Assembly: GCA_900450595.1 (NCBI GenBank)
Contig: UGGS01000002.1
Coordinates: 558,001-622,000, forward strand
Direction of reading: 5' to 3'
Length of the DNA: 64,000 bases
DNA from: [Flavobacterium] thermophilum
GTDB taxonomy: Bacteria; Bacillota; Bacilli; Bacillales; Anoxybacillaceae
In this document: piece by piece, positions 52,688 through 61,650 of the stretch
Layout of the letters: the number at the start of each line of letters is the position of its first letter
Position numbering within the stretch: position 1 is the stretch's first letter
Notes under the pieces: model-generated
Told to the model about the DNA's origin: nothing
Database searches by the model: none
The model's input: the letters and a program-made list of their open reading frames with translations, nothing else
Program-made: the position numbers and the translations under genes

Positions 52688-52852
52688 CGATGACTTCAAG
52701 GAAAACGACCCTCTTTTTACACAAGCTCCCGGAGTCCCTGTCTTGGCGTGTATTTTTGATCGGTTTCTAATGTCACGTTAATTTTAAATATTTACTTTTT
52801 TTCTTTTTTTGTATAATGCAATTAAATACAGGAAAAGAAAGGGTAGAAAAAA

Positions 52853-53578
52853 ATGATCACCGTGCAAGACGTAAACAAAATCTATCCGCCAAACCGCCAA
52901 GTATTACATGATGTCTCTCTCGAACTGGTTGAAGGGGATCGGCTTATTCTGTTAGGGTCGAATGGAGCCGGAAAAACTACTTTAATAAGGTGCATCATCG
53001 GGCTTACCGCACCAGACAGCGGCAGCATCTATGTCAATGGAGTAGATGTTGTCCGCCATCCAGATGAAGCGCGCGAGTCGATTGCGGTCGTATTTGAAGA
53101 AGCTGACAACTCCTATTCTTATTTAACTGTTTTGGAAAATCTCTTATACTTCGGCTTGCTGAACAAATGGAGTCGTGCTGAAGCAAAACGAAGAGCCGAA
53201 CGAATGATGGCCGTGTTGAATCTAACCCCATACGCTGAGCGTCTTACCCAAACCCTTTCACGTGGGATGAAACAAAAACTGGCATTTGCGATCGCCTTAA
53301 TGAAAGGAGCGCCGTTTTTGTTCCTTGATGAGCCAACTCTTGGCCTTGATGTTGAGTCGCAACATCATATCCGAACCATGTTAACGGAAGAAAACCAATG
53401 GTGGAAAGCCGTTCTCATCACCACCCACGACATTCCTTTTGCCCACGCCGTTGGAAATAAGTTTGTCTTTATTCAAGGCGGAAAAATCGTTTGGAGCGGC
53501 ACGAAAGAACATTTTTCAACTCCAGCCGACCTTGAAACTCATTTTTTGGCCGCTATTCGTTCCAACCTATCCATCTAA
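52853..53578 (+). CDS. ABC transporter ATP-binding protein
   Basis: 241 residues. Walker A GSNGAGKTTLIR (about 34-45), signature T-L-S-R-G-M-K-Q-K-L (about 135-144), Walker B F-L-F-L-D-E-P-T-L-G-L-D (about 154-165) and the switch His in T-T-H-D. The C-motif and length suit ABC-2 exporters. The permease follows after 13 bases. TATAAT-like tataatg near 52811 may be its -10. Cargo unknown. Confidence 0.92.
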   Translation: MITVQDVNKIYPPNRQVLHDVSLELVEGDRLILLGSNGAGKTTLIRCIIGLTAPDSGSIYVNGVDVVRHPDEARESIAVVFEEADNSYSYLTVLENLLYFGLLNKWSRAEAKRRAERMMAVLNLTPYAERLTQTLSRGMKQKLAFAIALMKGAPFLFLDEPTLGLDVESQHHIRTMLTEENQWWKAVLITTHDIPFAHAVGNKFVFIQGGKIVWSGTKEHFSTPADLETHFLAAIRSNLSI

Positions 53579-53591
53579 GGAGGTGAGTCGG

Positions 53592-54362
53592 TTGTCCCCG
53601 CAAATTTTGAATGTAGTATTGGCTTCCTTTTTGAAAAAAAGGGCAGAGTATCGTCGGTATTGGTTCGATTTTACCGTTGGGCTTATCATTAAATTTATCT
53701 TTTTTCTCGGTACGCTGTACGCAAGCCCGATACAAACCGGAAAGGAAGCGACGCTCAAACTGTTCGGTTTCAGCCTTTGGTACTTAAGCGCTCATTTGAT
53801 CTCAAAGCTCGGCAACACGGTGATCGAGGAAGCGTATCTCGGCACGGCAGAGCAGGTACTTTCCACCAAGACTCCCCCATGGCAAGTTTTAATGGGCGTA
53901 GTGATCGCGGAAATCGCATTATCATCCGTGTGGGTAGTGCTCTTTTTCATCTGTGCAGCTTTGATGATTGGATTTTCCGAAATTCTCTCGGGAATCGTAT
54001 CCATGATAACGGAGATCGTCGTATTTGGCGGCGTAAGCCTAATCGGGATGACGGGAATCGGTGTGTTCATTTTAGGACTGTCCCTTCGCTTAAAACAAGT
54101 CGGAGCCGTTACCGAGGTGCTGCTTTATTATTTATTGATCTTCTCAGGATTTTTTCTATCTTCGAATGTATTGCCGACAGCGTTTCATATTCTCAACTAC
54201 TTTTCTCCCCTTTCTTGGGCCGTGCAAGGAGTGAATGAAGGATGGCCCGTATTCTTTCCTGCTCTCGGCATCTCGCTATTATGGCTGGCCATGGGCTCAT
54301 TGGTCTTGAAGCAACAATGGCATTGGGCGAGAAAAAACGGAAAAATCGGAAGCTACGTATAA
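53592..54362 (+). CDS. ABC-2 type transporter permease
   Basis: 256 residues from a TTG at 53592 with taaggaggtgag in front, the ribosome site lying over the ATPase stop. Six membrane helices; the last pair surrounds F-S-G-F-F-L-S-S-N-V-L-P and F-S-P-L-S-W-A-V-Q-G, typical of ABC-2 permeases. It forms an exporter with the ATPase. Codons are AT-rich at the start of the gene. A stray ISBst12-type end lies 18 bases after its stop. Confidence 0.87.
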   Translation: MSPQILNVVLASFLKKRAEYRRYWFDFTVGLIIKFIFFLGTLYASPIQTGKEATLKLFGFSLWYLSAHLISKLGNTVIEEAYLGTAEQVLSTKTPPWQVLMGVVIAEIALSSVWVVLFFICAALMIGFSEILSGIVSMITEIVVFGGVSLIGMTGIGVFILGLSLRLKQVGAVTEVLLYYLLIFSGFFLSSNVLPTAFHILNYFSPLSWAVQGVNEGWPVFFPALGISLLWLAMGSLVLKQQWHWARKNGKIGSYV

Positions 54363-54379
54363 AAGAGCGGACGTTATCC

Positions 54380-54396
54380 CTCACATTTCGCACCCT
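54380..54396 (+). mobile_element. Solo ISBst12-like terminal repeat
   Basis: ctcacatttcgcaccct is identical to the 17-bp end of the element at 901. The next bases (ttcggcgaaaacggattt) resemble the element's left leader loosely. No transposase follows, so it is the trace of an old insertion or imprecise deletion, placed between the ABC permease and a gene fragment. Confidence 0.65.
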
Positions 54397-54582
54397 TTCG
54401 GCGAAAACGGATTTGTTGCGGACGTCACGATCCGCGGCGAACCCCATTCCGTCATCGAAGCCATTGAGCGGCAAATGTACCATTATTCGTATCATATCGG
54501 GCAAATCGTCTATATCGCGAAACAGCTGAACGCAAACAACTGGAAAACACTGACCATACCAAGAAATCGAAAAACAACATAG
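54397..54582 (+). pseudogene. DinB-like DUF1572 protein, C-terminal fragment
   Basis: About 61 codons without a start: R-G-E-P-H-S-V-I-E-A-I-E-R-Q-M-Y-H-Y-S-Y then H-I-G-Q-I-V-Y-I-A-K and L-T-I-P-R matches the end of DUF1572/DinB-like proteins, including the metal-binding His of the Y-H-x-G-Q motif. The N-terminal two thirds are missing and an ISBst12-type end sits exactly at the break, so an IS event probably removed them. Confidence 0.75.
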
Positions 54583-54706
54583 GCAACTCCTTATTCGAAT
54601 GATCATGCAAACGCCATCCGCCCCTCAGAACCGTCAGCCGATAAAGGTGGATGGCTTCTTTTTGTTGTTTGTTGTTCCTTCCCAATCATACCTATCGGGA
54701 TCGCAG

Positions 54707-55027
54707 TCATCGTCTGGAAAGTTTCACAATGCCGACCAACAAACAAACCATCCCCACTCCCCATGCCAACCCCGCCTTGCCAAGAAGGAGGGAGATTTCT
54801 TCGGATGCCTGCACATGGGTAAGATCAAACTTGATTGCTCTCAATGCAAAGTAGGCGGCAATAGAGAACAGCAGAAAATGAGCAAAAATCCAATGCCATG
54901 CGGAACGACGCGACCGGTCCTTCCGCCAAAGAAAAACAACCGTTATGATGGCGACCAACATCACGCCGGAAAAACCACCAATGAGCAAATCCATCACATC
55001 TTCTTCCATGGGCAAGTGTTTATGCAT
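54707..55027 (-). CDS. Small membrane protein of unknown function
   Basis: 106 residues from the ATG at 55027 behind gaaaggggtcg. Three hydrophobic segments (about 14-37, 49-68 and 82-100) with R-K-D-R-S-R-R between the first two, so the basic loop should face the cytoplasm. No family recognised. A hairpin gccatcc...ggatggc lies at about 54612-54652 beyond its end. Confidence 0.65.
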   Translation of the reverse strand: MHKHLPMEEDVMDLLIGGFSGVMLVAIITVVFLWRKDRSRRSAWHWIFAHFLLFSIAAYFALRAIKFDLTHVQASEEISLLLGKAGLAWGVGMVCLLVGIVKLSRR

Positions 55028-55141
55028 GTTTTCGACCCCTTTCATCAAGGTGAGGTAATATTTTATACTTCTCTTTCCATTCCCCCTCTCCCTTTTTCCA
55101 AATATTCAAACACTCATCACAATCATCTTCGAGCAGAGAGT

Positions 55142-55387
55142 TCATGCGTTATTCGGCAATAAGAAAAGGTGTCCTATCTCTTTTGGGACACTCATTTGAT
55201 AAGTTCGAATTTTCGAACAAAATTGCCGAACATTTGGAGAAAATGGACGAAATCTTGGCACGCTTCCCCTATCAAATCTCTTTAGGAGCTGTTGAAGCAT
55301 GTTTATTTCTTCCAACCGTTTATTCGCAAATTCTGAGGAAGTCGACTTTTCAAATTGAGAACTTGCTTGTTTTAAATGTTCTTTCAC
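55142..55387 (-). CDS. Hypothetical 81-residue frame in the adh upstream region
   Basis: A GTG at 55387 has gagggggtggtg in front and the first 38 residues look helical (F-E-K-S-T-S-S-E-F-A-N-K-R-L-E-E-I-N). The rest is low in pattern and contains palindromes at 55166-55218 that could be regulatory. It may be a short protein or chance; I recognise no family. Confidence 0.25.
   Translation of the reverse strand: MKEHLKQASSQFEKSTSSEFANKRLEEINMLQQLLKRFDRGSVPRFRPFSPNVRQFCSKIRTYQMSVPKEIGHLFLLPNNA
55203..55218. promoter_or_regulatory. Palindrome upstream of the sigma-54 promoter (candidate activator site)
   Basis: gttcgaa-tt-ttcgaac is a perfect dyad about 220 bp before the -24/-12 promoter. Another dyad, gtgtcc...ggacac, lies at about 55167-55190. 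Upstream sites at such distances are usual for NtrC-type activators. No second copy was found near the other genes of the cluster. Confidence 0.4.
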
Positions 55388-55421
55388 TTTATCACCACCC
55401 CCTCTTCTTCACCATTATTAC

Positions 55422-55438
55422 TTGGCACGATTTTTGCG
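55422..55438 (+). promoter_or_regulatory. Sigma-54 (-24/-12) promoter of adhP
   Basis: TTGGCACGATTTTTGCG fits TGGCACG-N4-TTGC exactly, with GG (55424-55425) and GC (55436-55437) 12 bp apart. The start would be near 55449 and the adhP ATG is at 55486. An NtrC-family activator is encoded at 58377-59831. Confidence 0.88.
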
Positions 55439-55485
55439 TTTCATAGTAGGCGAAACCAAAAAACTTTATAAGGAGATGGTGAGAA

Positions 55486-56496
55486 ATGAAAGCCGCCGTT
55501 GTTCACAAATTCAAGCAAAAACTTCAAATTGAAGAAGTGGAGAAACCAAAACTAGGATATGGCGAAGTGCTTGTGAAAATTGAAGCTTGTGGCGTCTGCC
55601 ATACCGATTTGCATGCGGCTCATGGGGATTGGCCGGTAAAACCGAAACTTCCACTTATTCCTGGTCATGAAGGGGTAGGAATTGTTGTTGAGATCGGTGA
55701 GGGAGTGAAATCAATCCAAATTGGCGACCGTGTTGGCATTCCATGGTTATACTCAGCATGCGGTGAATGTGAATATTGTTTAAGCGGTCAAGAAACACTT
55801 TGTCCACATCAATTAAACGGTGGATACTCTGTCGATGGCAGTTATGCAGAATATTGCAAAGCCCCGGCCAATTATGTCGCACGAATTCCTAAAAACCTCG
55901 ATCCCGTACAAGTTGCTCCTATTCTTTGTGCTGGGGTCACAACGTATAAAGCATTAAAAGTTTCAAATGCCAAGCCTGGCGAATGGGTCGCTATTTATGG
56001 AATCGGGGGATTGGGCCATATTGCTCTTCAATATGCCAAGGCAATGGGATTAAATGTTGTTGCTGTTGATATCAGTGATGAAAAGGCAGAACTTGCGGCA
56101 AAGTTGGGTGCTGATATTACGATCAATGGATTGCAAGAAGACCCTGTAGCAGCCATTCGTGAAAAAGTAGGCGGAGTACAAGCGGCTATTAGCGTTGCTG
56201 TAACGAAAAAAGCGTTCGAACAAGCTTATCAATCCGTGCGACGCGGCGGCTGCCTTGTCATAGTTGGACTGCCTCACGATGAACTGCCGATTCCTATTTT
56301 TGACACTGTATTAAATGGCGTTACGATAAAAGGTTCGATCGTCGGTACACGAAAAGATATGCAAGAAGCTCTAGATTTCGCCGCACGCGGAAAAGTTCGC
56401 CCTATTGTGGAAGCGGTACCATTAGAAAAAATTAACGAAGTATTTGAACGGATGGAAAAAGGTCAAATCAATGGCCGCGTTGTTTTAACAATGTAA
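55486..56496 (+). CDS. adhP: Zinc-dependent alcohol dehydrogenase
   Basis: 336 residues, almost certainly the same type as the NAD-dependent ADH of G. stearothermophilus. Catalytic zinc ligands Cys38 and His61 (A-C-G-V-C-H-T-D and G-H-E-G), the structural zinc cysteines in [15 protein letters not shown] (about 92-106) and the nucleotide site G-I-G-G-L-G-H-I-A (about 171-179) are present. It oxidises ethanol and other primary alcohols to aldehydes. ATG follows aaggagatggtgaga. Transcription from the sigma-54 promoter upstream, then probably into the aldehyde dehydrogenase gene. Confidence 0.95.
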   Translation: MKAAVVHKFKQKLQIEEVEKPKLGYGEVLVKIEACGVCHTDLHAAHGDWPVKPKLPLIPGHEGVGIVVEIGEGVKSIQIGDRVGIPWLYSACGECEYCLSGQETLCPHQLNGGYSVDGSYAEYCKAPANYVARIPKNLDPVQVAPILCAGVTTYKALKVSNAKPGEWVAIYGIGGLGHIALQYAKAMGLNVVAVDISDEKAELAAKLGADITINGLQEDPVAAIREKVGGVQAAISVAVTKKAFEQAYQSVRRGGCLVIVGLPHDELPIPIFDTVLNGVTIKGSIVGTRKDMQEALDFAARGKVRPIVEAVPLEKINEVFERMEKGQINGRVVLTM

Positions 56497-56685
56497 CACA
56501 AAGCAGCAGAAGAACAACCCTAAATTTCCTAGAGGAACGATGGAAAATAGCGATTTTTTCGGCATTGTCTGTTTTTGGTTTAGGAGTGGATTGATATCAT
56601 AAGGTTTCCCATTTTGAGAAATCGACCTGTTCCACCACAACGCCTATCATCTGCTTTCTAGAAAACATTACGGTGCCTATTATAT

Positions 56686-56727
56686 CAAGCTCTTAGGGGA
56701 CGATTCCCCCTCCCCTAAGAGCAGCTA
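56686..56727 (+). terminator. Hairpin between adhP and aldehyde dehydrogenase gene
   Basis: gctcttagggga and tcccctaagagc form a perfect 12-bp stem around cgattcccc; no T-run follows directly, so it may be a weak terminator or RNA-stabilising hairpin that allows partial read-through. The remaining gap 56497-56823 has no gene and no second -24/-12 element was seen. Confidence 0.55.
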
Positions 56728-56823
56728 CTTTATAAGACGCAATGGCCATAAGAGTATATCTGAATGGAAAATAGCTTAATTTAAACATCTTTCTGAAACT
56801 TTATGACACAAGGAGGAATGCAA

Positions 56824-58341
56824 ATGATTTACAGCAAACCAGGCGAAAAAGATGCAAAAGTTCAATTCAAAACAAGATACGATAACTATATTAACGGAGA
56901 ATGGATACCGCCTATTTCGGGTCGATATTTCCAAAATATTACACCCATAACAGGAGAAGTATTTTGTGAAGCAGCACGCTCGCAGGCTGAGGATATTGAA
57001 TTGGCATTAGATGCCGCGCACGCGGCAAAAGAAGCTTGGGGAAAAACATCCCCGGCTGACAGAGCGTTGATTTTAAATAAAATCGCTGATCGCATGGAAG
57101 AAAACTTAGAAATGTTAGCGGTTGCCGAAACATGGGATAACGGCAAACCGATCCGTGAAACGTTAAACGCCGACCTACCCCTAGCCATCGATCATTTTCG
57201 TTATTTCGCTGGAGCCATACGCTCCCAAGAAGGAACAATCAGCCAAATTGATGACGATACGATCGCGTACCATTTTTATGAACCACTCGGCGTTGTCGGG
57301 CAAATTATCCCATGGAATTTTCCATTATTGATGGCAGCATGGAAAATTGCTCCTGCGCTTGCTGCCGGAAACTGCATTGTGCTAAAACCAGCTGAACAAA
57401 CTCCGGCATCAATTATGGTGCTTATGGAGCTGATTGGCGATCTGTTGCCTCCTGGAGTGCTCAACGTTGTCAATGGGTTCGGATTAGAAGCTGGCAAACC
57501 ATTAGCTTCTAGTTCACGTATCGCCAAAATCGCGTTTACCGGTGAAACAACGACAGGGCGGCTGATTATGCAATACGCTTCACAAAATATTATTCCTGTT
57601 ACACTGGAATTGGGAGGCAAATCCCCAAACATCTTCTTTCCTGATGTAATGGAAAAAGACGATGACTTTTTAGATAAAGCGATTGAAGGATTTGTCATGT
57701 TCGCTTTAAACCAAGGCGAGGTTTGTACGTGCCCTTCTCGTGCTCTCATCCATGAGTCCATTTATGACGAATTTATGGAGCGCGCTCTTGAACGTGTGAA
57801 AAAGATTCGAACAGGAAATCCGCTTGATACAAGCACAATGATGGGAGCGCAAGCTTCAGCAGAACAAATGGAAAAAATTCTTGCATACATTGATATTGGA
57901 AAACAAGAGGGCGCCGAATGCCTAATCGGCGGCGAAAAAAACATAGTCCCTGGATTCGAAAACGGGTATTATATCAAGCCAACTGTATTTAAAGGACATA
58001 ATAAAATGCGCATTTTCCAAGAAGAAATTTTCGGTCCAGTAGTCTCAGTAACAACGTTTAAAGATGAACAGGAGGCTTTGGAGATTGCTAATGATACGTT
58101 GTACGGCCTTGGTGCCGGGGTATGGACGAGAAACATCAACTTGGCCTATCGTTTCGGAAGAGGCATTCAGGCAGGAAGAGTTTGGACAAATTGCTATCAT
58201 GCTTATCCGGCCCATGCTGCTTTTGGAGGATATAAACAATCTGGGATCGGTCGTGAAACCCATCATATGATGTTAGCGCACTATCAACAAACGAAAAATT
58301 TACTCGTTAGCTACAATCCAAAACCATTAGGATTTTTCTGA
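56824..58341 (+). CDS. NAD-dependent aldehyde dehydrogenase (acetaldehyde type)
   Basis: 505 residues from the ATG at 56824, seven bases after acaaggagg. Conserved I-P-W-N-F-P-L-L (about 163-170), G-E-T-T-T-G-R-L-I (about 242-250), general base Glu in L-E-L-G-G-K-S-P (about 264-271) and catalytic Cys in Q-G-E-V-C-T-C (about 300-306), and E-E-I-F-G-P-V near 400. It resembles AcoD/ExaC-type enzymes. With the alcohol dehydrogenases it completes alcohol to acid oxidation. Confidence 0.93.
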   Translation: MIYSKPGEKDAKVQFKTRYDNYINGEWIPPISGRYFQNITPITGEVFCEAARSQAEDIELALDAAHAAKEAWGKTSPADRALILNKIADRMEENLEMLAVAETWDNGKPIRETLNADLPLAIDHFRYFAGAIRSQEGTISQIDDDTIAYHFYEPLGVVGQIIPWNFPLLMAAWKIAPALAAGNCIVLKPAEQTPASIMVLMELIGDLLPPGVLNVVNGFGLEAGKPLASSSRIAKIAFTGETTTGRLIMQYASQNIIPVTLELGGKSPNIFFPDVMEKDDDFLDKAIEGFVMFALNQGEVCTCPSRALIHESIYDEFMERALERVKKIRTGNPLDTSTMMGAQASAEQMEKILAYIDIGKQEGAECLIGGEKNIVPGFENGYYIKPTVFKGHNKMRIFQEEIFGPVVSVTTFKDEQEALEIANDTLYGLGAGVWTRNINLAYRFGRGIQAGRVWTNCYHAYPAHAAFGGYKQSGIGRETHHMMLAHYQQTKNLLVSYNPKPLGFF

Positions 58342-58353
58342 TCAATCAAGCAA

Positions 58354-58401
58354 CAAAAAGCTGATCCGAAAGCCATTTACGCTTTTGGATCAGCTCCTTT
58401 T
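58354..58401. terminator. Bidirectional terminator between aldehyde dehydrogenase and activator genes
   Basis: aaaaagctgatccgaaagc...gcttttggatcagctcctttttc: stem of about 15 bp with A and T runs. It overlaps the last codons of the activator gene (stop at 58377). Confidence 0.85.
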
Positions 58402-59831
58402 TCTTTTAATAAATATCTTAATGTTCGTACGGTGATATTTAACCGTTCTGCTGCTTCTTTACGATTTCCTAACGTTTCTTTTAACATTTTCAGTACAAAA
58501 GATCGGCCGATTTTCGTTTCTAGTTCTTTCACTGAAGATAATACATGTTCAAGATCTAACCGATCACTGTTTCTCCATAGTGCTAGCACACCATTCATCC
58601 ATTCTTGCAAATAAGCTTCTAAGTCTTCTACTCCATCTTTTGGACTTCGCACGCTATTCGATACTTGCCCTAAATGCAACGGAATCTTAAGCTTCTCCGG
58701 CAAATAGTCAAGGGTGATCACCTCTGTTTCTCCTTCCGCTAAAGTTACCGCCCTTTTAACAACATTAAACAATTCTCTCACATTCCCCGGCCAATGATAC
58801 TGTTTCATCCGGGAAATACAGTCCTCTGAAAACGATAGAGGTGTATTTAGTTTTTTTAAAAAATAATCAATCAAAATTGGAAGATCTTCGAGCCGTTCTC
58901 GAAGCGGAGGAATGGTAAGTTTCACAACATCTAATCTGTATAATAAATCCTCTCTAAACGTCTTCTCCTCGACTGCTTTTGCCAGATTGACATGCGAAGC
59001 AGCAATAATGCGTGTATTCGTTTTGCGGATCGTTTCACCCCCGACGCGAATATACTCCCCTGTTTCCAGCACTCTTAACAGTTTTACTTGCGTTGCAAGA
59101 GACGCTTCTCCAATTTCATCTAAAAATAACGTGCCACGGTTAGCAATTTCAAAAATCCCCTTTTTTTCTTTTACCGCTCCTGTGAACGCCCCTTTTTCAT
59201 GTCCGAACAATTCGCTTTCTAACAGTGTTTCCGAAACAGCGCCACAATTCACCCCAATAAAAGGCTGATCATAGCGCATGCTCGCGTTGTGGATAAAATG
59301 AGCGAGCACTTCTTTTCCAGTCCCAGTCTCTCCTTCAATCAACACATTCACATTTTTTTTCGCAATTTTATAAGCTAATTTAAGCAAATCATTCATCTGT
59401 TTATTTGTTCCAACGATGAAACCGAGCGTCTCAGCCAACTTATACATATCATCTTGGGATGAAAGAGGACTATCACTTAATAATTCATCGATTAATCGTT
59501 CTAACTGTTCAATATCGTCAAACGGTTTTTCAATATAGTCGTTTGCCCCATGTTTAATCGCTTCAACTGCTGTCTTTATTGTGCTATAGCCTGTCATTAC
59601 AACAGCTTTACAAGAAGGACATGAGCGTTTTAACTGTTTTAATAAATTTAAACCATTTGCATCTGGAAGTTTCACATCGATGAAAGCAAGATCAAACTTG
59701 TATTGTTGAATCAACTGAAAAAAATCTTTCCCGCTAAATCCAAGCTTGACCTTGTTCCCTTTCCCTTCTAATAAATGTTGAAAAAACGTTCCTACTTCCC
59801 TTTCGTCATCAATAACTAAAATATTCCCCAC
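58377..59831 (-). CDS. NtrC-family sigma-54-dependent response regulator
   Basis: 484 residues. Receiver domain with phospho-acceptor Asp52 (L-A-F-I-D-V-K) and D8/D9, Lys near 103. AAA+ domain with Walker A G-E-T-G-T-G-K-E (about 167-174), the sigma-54 contact loop G-A-F-T-G-A (about 214-219), and Walker B G-T-L-F-L-D-E-I-G-E (about 232-241). A Fis-type helix-turn-helix (R-K-E-A-A-E-R-L-N-I-T-V-R-T-L-R-Y-L-L) ends it. All parts needed to activate a -24/-12 promoter are there. The sensor kinase gene lies 65 bases upstream on the same strand. Confidence 0.95.
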   Translation of the reverse strand: MGNILVIDDEREVGTFFQHLLEGKGNKVKLGFSGKDFFQLIQQYKFDLAFIDVKLPDANGLNLLKQLKRSCPSCKAVVMTGYSTIKTAVEAIKHGANDYIEKPFDDIEQLERLIDELLSDSPLSSQDDMYKLAETLGFIVGTNKQMNDLLKLAYKIAKKNVNVLIEGETGTGKEVLAHFIHNASMRYDQPFIGVNCGAVSETLLESELFGHEKGAFTGAVKEKKGIFEIANRGTLFLDEIGEASLATQVKLLRVLETGEYIRVGGETIRKTNTRIIAASHVNLAKAVEEKTFREDLLYRLDVVKLTIPPLRERLEDLPILIDYFLKKLNTPLSFSEDCISRMKQYHWPGNVRELFNVVKRAVTLAEGETEVITLDYLPEKLKIPLHLGQVSNSVRSPKDGVEDLEAYLQEWMNGVLALWRNSDRLDLEHVLSSVKELETKIGRSFVLKMLKETLGNRKEAAERLNITVRTLRYLLKEKGADPKA

Positions 59832-59896
59832 TCATCTCCCCCCTTATTTCTTTTTTGGAAGTTTTAAGGTTCATCACCAAAAGATGTACTTGACTT

Positions 59897-61645
59897 TTAA
59901 AGACAAACATGATAGCAATGTTGCTCAAAGAGATGTGTGGTATAAAAAGGAAAAATGCTGTTTTGATTTTCTTTATCATAATCGTCTTTCTTTGTCAAGT
60001 ACACTTTGTGGTGAAGAGCCAGTTTTAATATAAACTCACTTCCTTTACCAAGTTCGCTGACCACCTCAATCGTTCCACCGTGCGCCTCAGCAATCCCTAA
60101 ACTAACAGACAGCCCAAGCCCGGTTCCCTTACCTGGCCTCTTCGTTGTAAAAAATGGATTAAAAATTTCCTGCAAATGTTGTTCCTCTATTCCTTTTCCG
60201 TTGTCACGGATCGATAGAACAACCCAATGTTCTCCGGCTTCAACGATCGACTTTGTTTCTATGACAATGATTTTCTCTGGAATATCCATCTCTTCAAGCG
60301 CATCTTTAGCGTTTATTAATAAATTTAAAATAACTTGGCTTATCTGTTGAAGGTTTCCTTCAATCAATTCAATGGAAGCGTCTAATCTTTTTTGAATACT
60401 AATATTTTGTTTGCAAATTTGATCACCAATTAACCCTAATACTTGTTCAACGGCATCATTTATAGAACAATCTTCAAACCTATATTCATCTTGTCTTGAA
60501 AATGTCAATAAATTTTGAATAATGGTTTTGCAGCGTTTCCCGCATGAATAAATATCAAATAGCAGTTTATATATACGATCATCTTTTGAAAAAGACCGCA
60601 ACAACAGCTGGGCATTGCCAAGAATAGCGGTGAGAGGGTTATTCAATTCGTGCGCAATTCCAGCAGCCATTTCCCCAATTGCAGCTAACTTTCCTGATTG
60701 AACAAGTTGAGCTTCAATCTGCAATTTTTCAGTAATGTCATTCAGATACATAATCACAGCATACATATTTTGTTTTTCATTCAAGACGGGATAAGAACGC
60801 AATTCGCATACCCTCTGCTGGATATGAATACGCCGATGAACAGATTTTTTTGTTTCTAAAATTTCCACGATCGGGCTTTCCTTTGGATTAATTGATAACA
60901 ATTTACATATATCTTTTTTATACAAGTCAACTTGAAAAAACTCGTTAGCTGCATCATTATACCGTAAAATATTCCCTTCTAGGTCGACGAGGAATATCAT
61001 TTCTGAAACAGCTCGGAATGTCTCTTCCCATTCTTTTTTACTGGTAAGTACCTCATTATAAAGACGGACATTTTCAATACAAACCGCCAGTTGGTCGCAA
61101 AATTGCTGAAAAAAGGACAGATCATCTTCATCATACACCACTTTTTCCTTGCTTCCTATACTCAGTACCCCGATCACCTTTCCTTTGCTAATAAGTGGAA
61201 TCAATAATACACTGCGAACTCCTAAGGCGTTATATACAGCTGCTTCAACATACAAATCTTCGTCTTCTTCTATTTGATAAAAAATTTTTTCGAGCGATTG
61301 TACGACTTGCCAATAGAGCGACCTCTCTTTTGGTAAAACAAAACCAATAGGAAAATACAAAGAGTGAGCGGGATATACATTTGTTAACACTAATTTATGA
61401 TTTTCACATAACGATAAGCTGATTCGTTCCACTGGAAAAATTGTTTTCAATTTATCCATACTATTTTTCATCATTTCATCCATTGATATATCAATATTGA
61501 AGCTTTTTGTAATATCATTAATAATCTCCAACTGCATATTTTTCTTTTTTAACTCTGTGACCATCTTTTTTAATTCTGTGTAATAACTTTTTTTCGAAGA
61601 TTGAACTCCTGTTAAAAGGCTAATGAGCTGTTGCCGGTCATTCAT
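59897..61645 (-). CDS. Cytoplasmic sensor histidine kinase (GAF-PAS-HisKA-HATPase)
   Basis: 582 residues from the ATG at 61645; a GTG four codons earlier overlaps the previous stop. No membrane segment. Coiled start, GAF domain (about 45-200), PAS domain (about 215-325), phospho-acceptor His in G-E-M-A-A-G-I-A-H-E-L-N-N-P-L (about 340-354), N-box N-L-L-I-N-A-K-D-A-L, and G boxes D-N-G-K-G-I and G-K-G-T-G-L-G-L. NtrB-like. The ligand of the GAF/PAS part is unknown; alcohol, aldehyde or redox state are plausible from the neighbours. Five bases after the iron alcohol dehydrogenase gene. Confidence 0.93.
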   Translation of the reverse strand: MNDRQQLISLLTGVQSSKKSYYTELKKMVTELKKKNMQLEIINDITKSFNIDISMDEMMKNSMDKLKTIFPVERISLSLCENHKLVLTNVYPAHSLYFPIGFVLPKERSLYWQVVQSLEKIFYQIEEDEDLYVEAAVYNALGVRSVLLIPLISKGKVIGVLSIGSKEKVVYDEDDLSFFQQFCDQLAVCIENVRLYNEVLTSKKEWEETFRAVSEMIFLVDLEGNILRYNDAANEFFQVDLYKKDICKLLSINPKESPIVEILETKKSVHRRIHIQQRVCELRSYPVLNEKQNMYAVIMYLNDITEKLQIEAQLVQSGKLAAIGEMAAGIAHELNNPLTAILGNAQLLLRSFSKDDRIYKLLFDIYSCGKRCKTIIQNLLTFSRQDEYRFEDCSINDAVEQVLGLIGDQICKQNISIQKRLDASIELIEGNLQQISQVILNLLINAKDALEEMDIPEKIIVIETKSIVEAGEHWVVLSIRDNGKGIEEQHLQEIFNPFFTTKRPGKGTGLGLSVSLGIAEAHGGTIEVVSELGKGSEFILKLALHHKVYLTKKDDYDKENQNSIFPFYTTHLFEQHCYHVCL

Positions 61646-61650
61646 TTTGT

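Noticed and set aside
56497-56823. Second sigma-54 promoter before the aldehyde dehydrogenase gene
   Set aside because: No TGGCA-N7-TTGC match was found; the gene may be read through from adhP past the hairpin.
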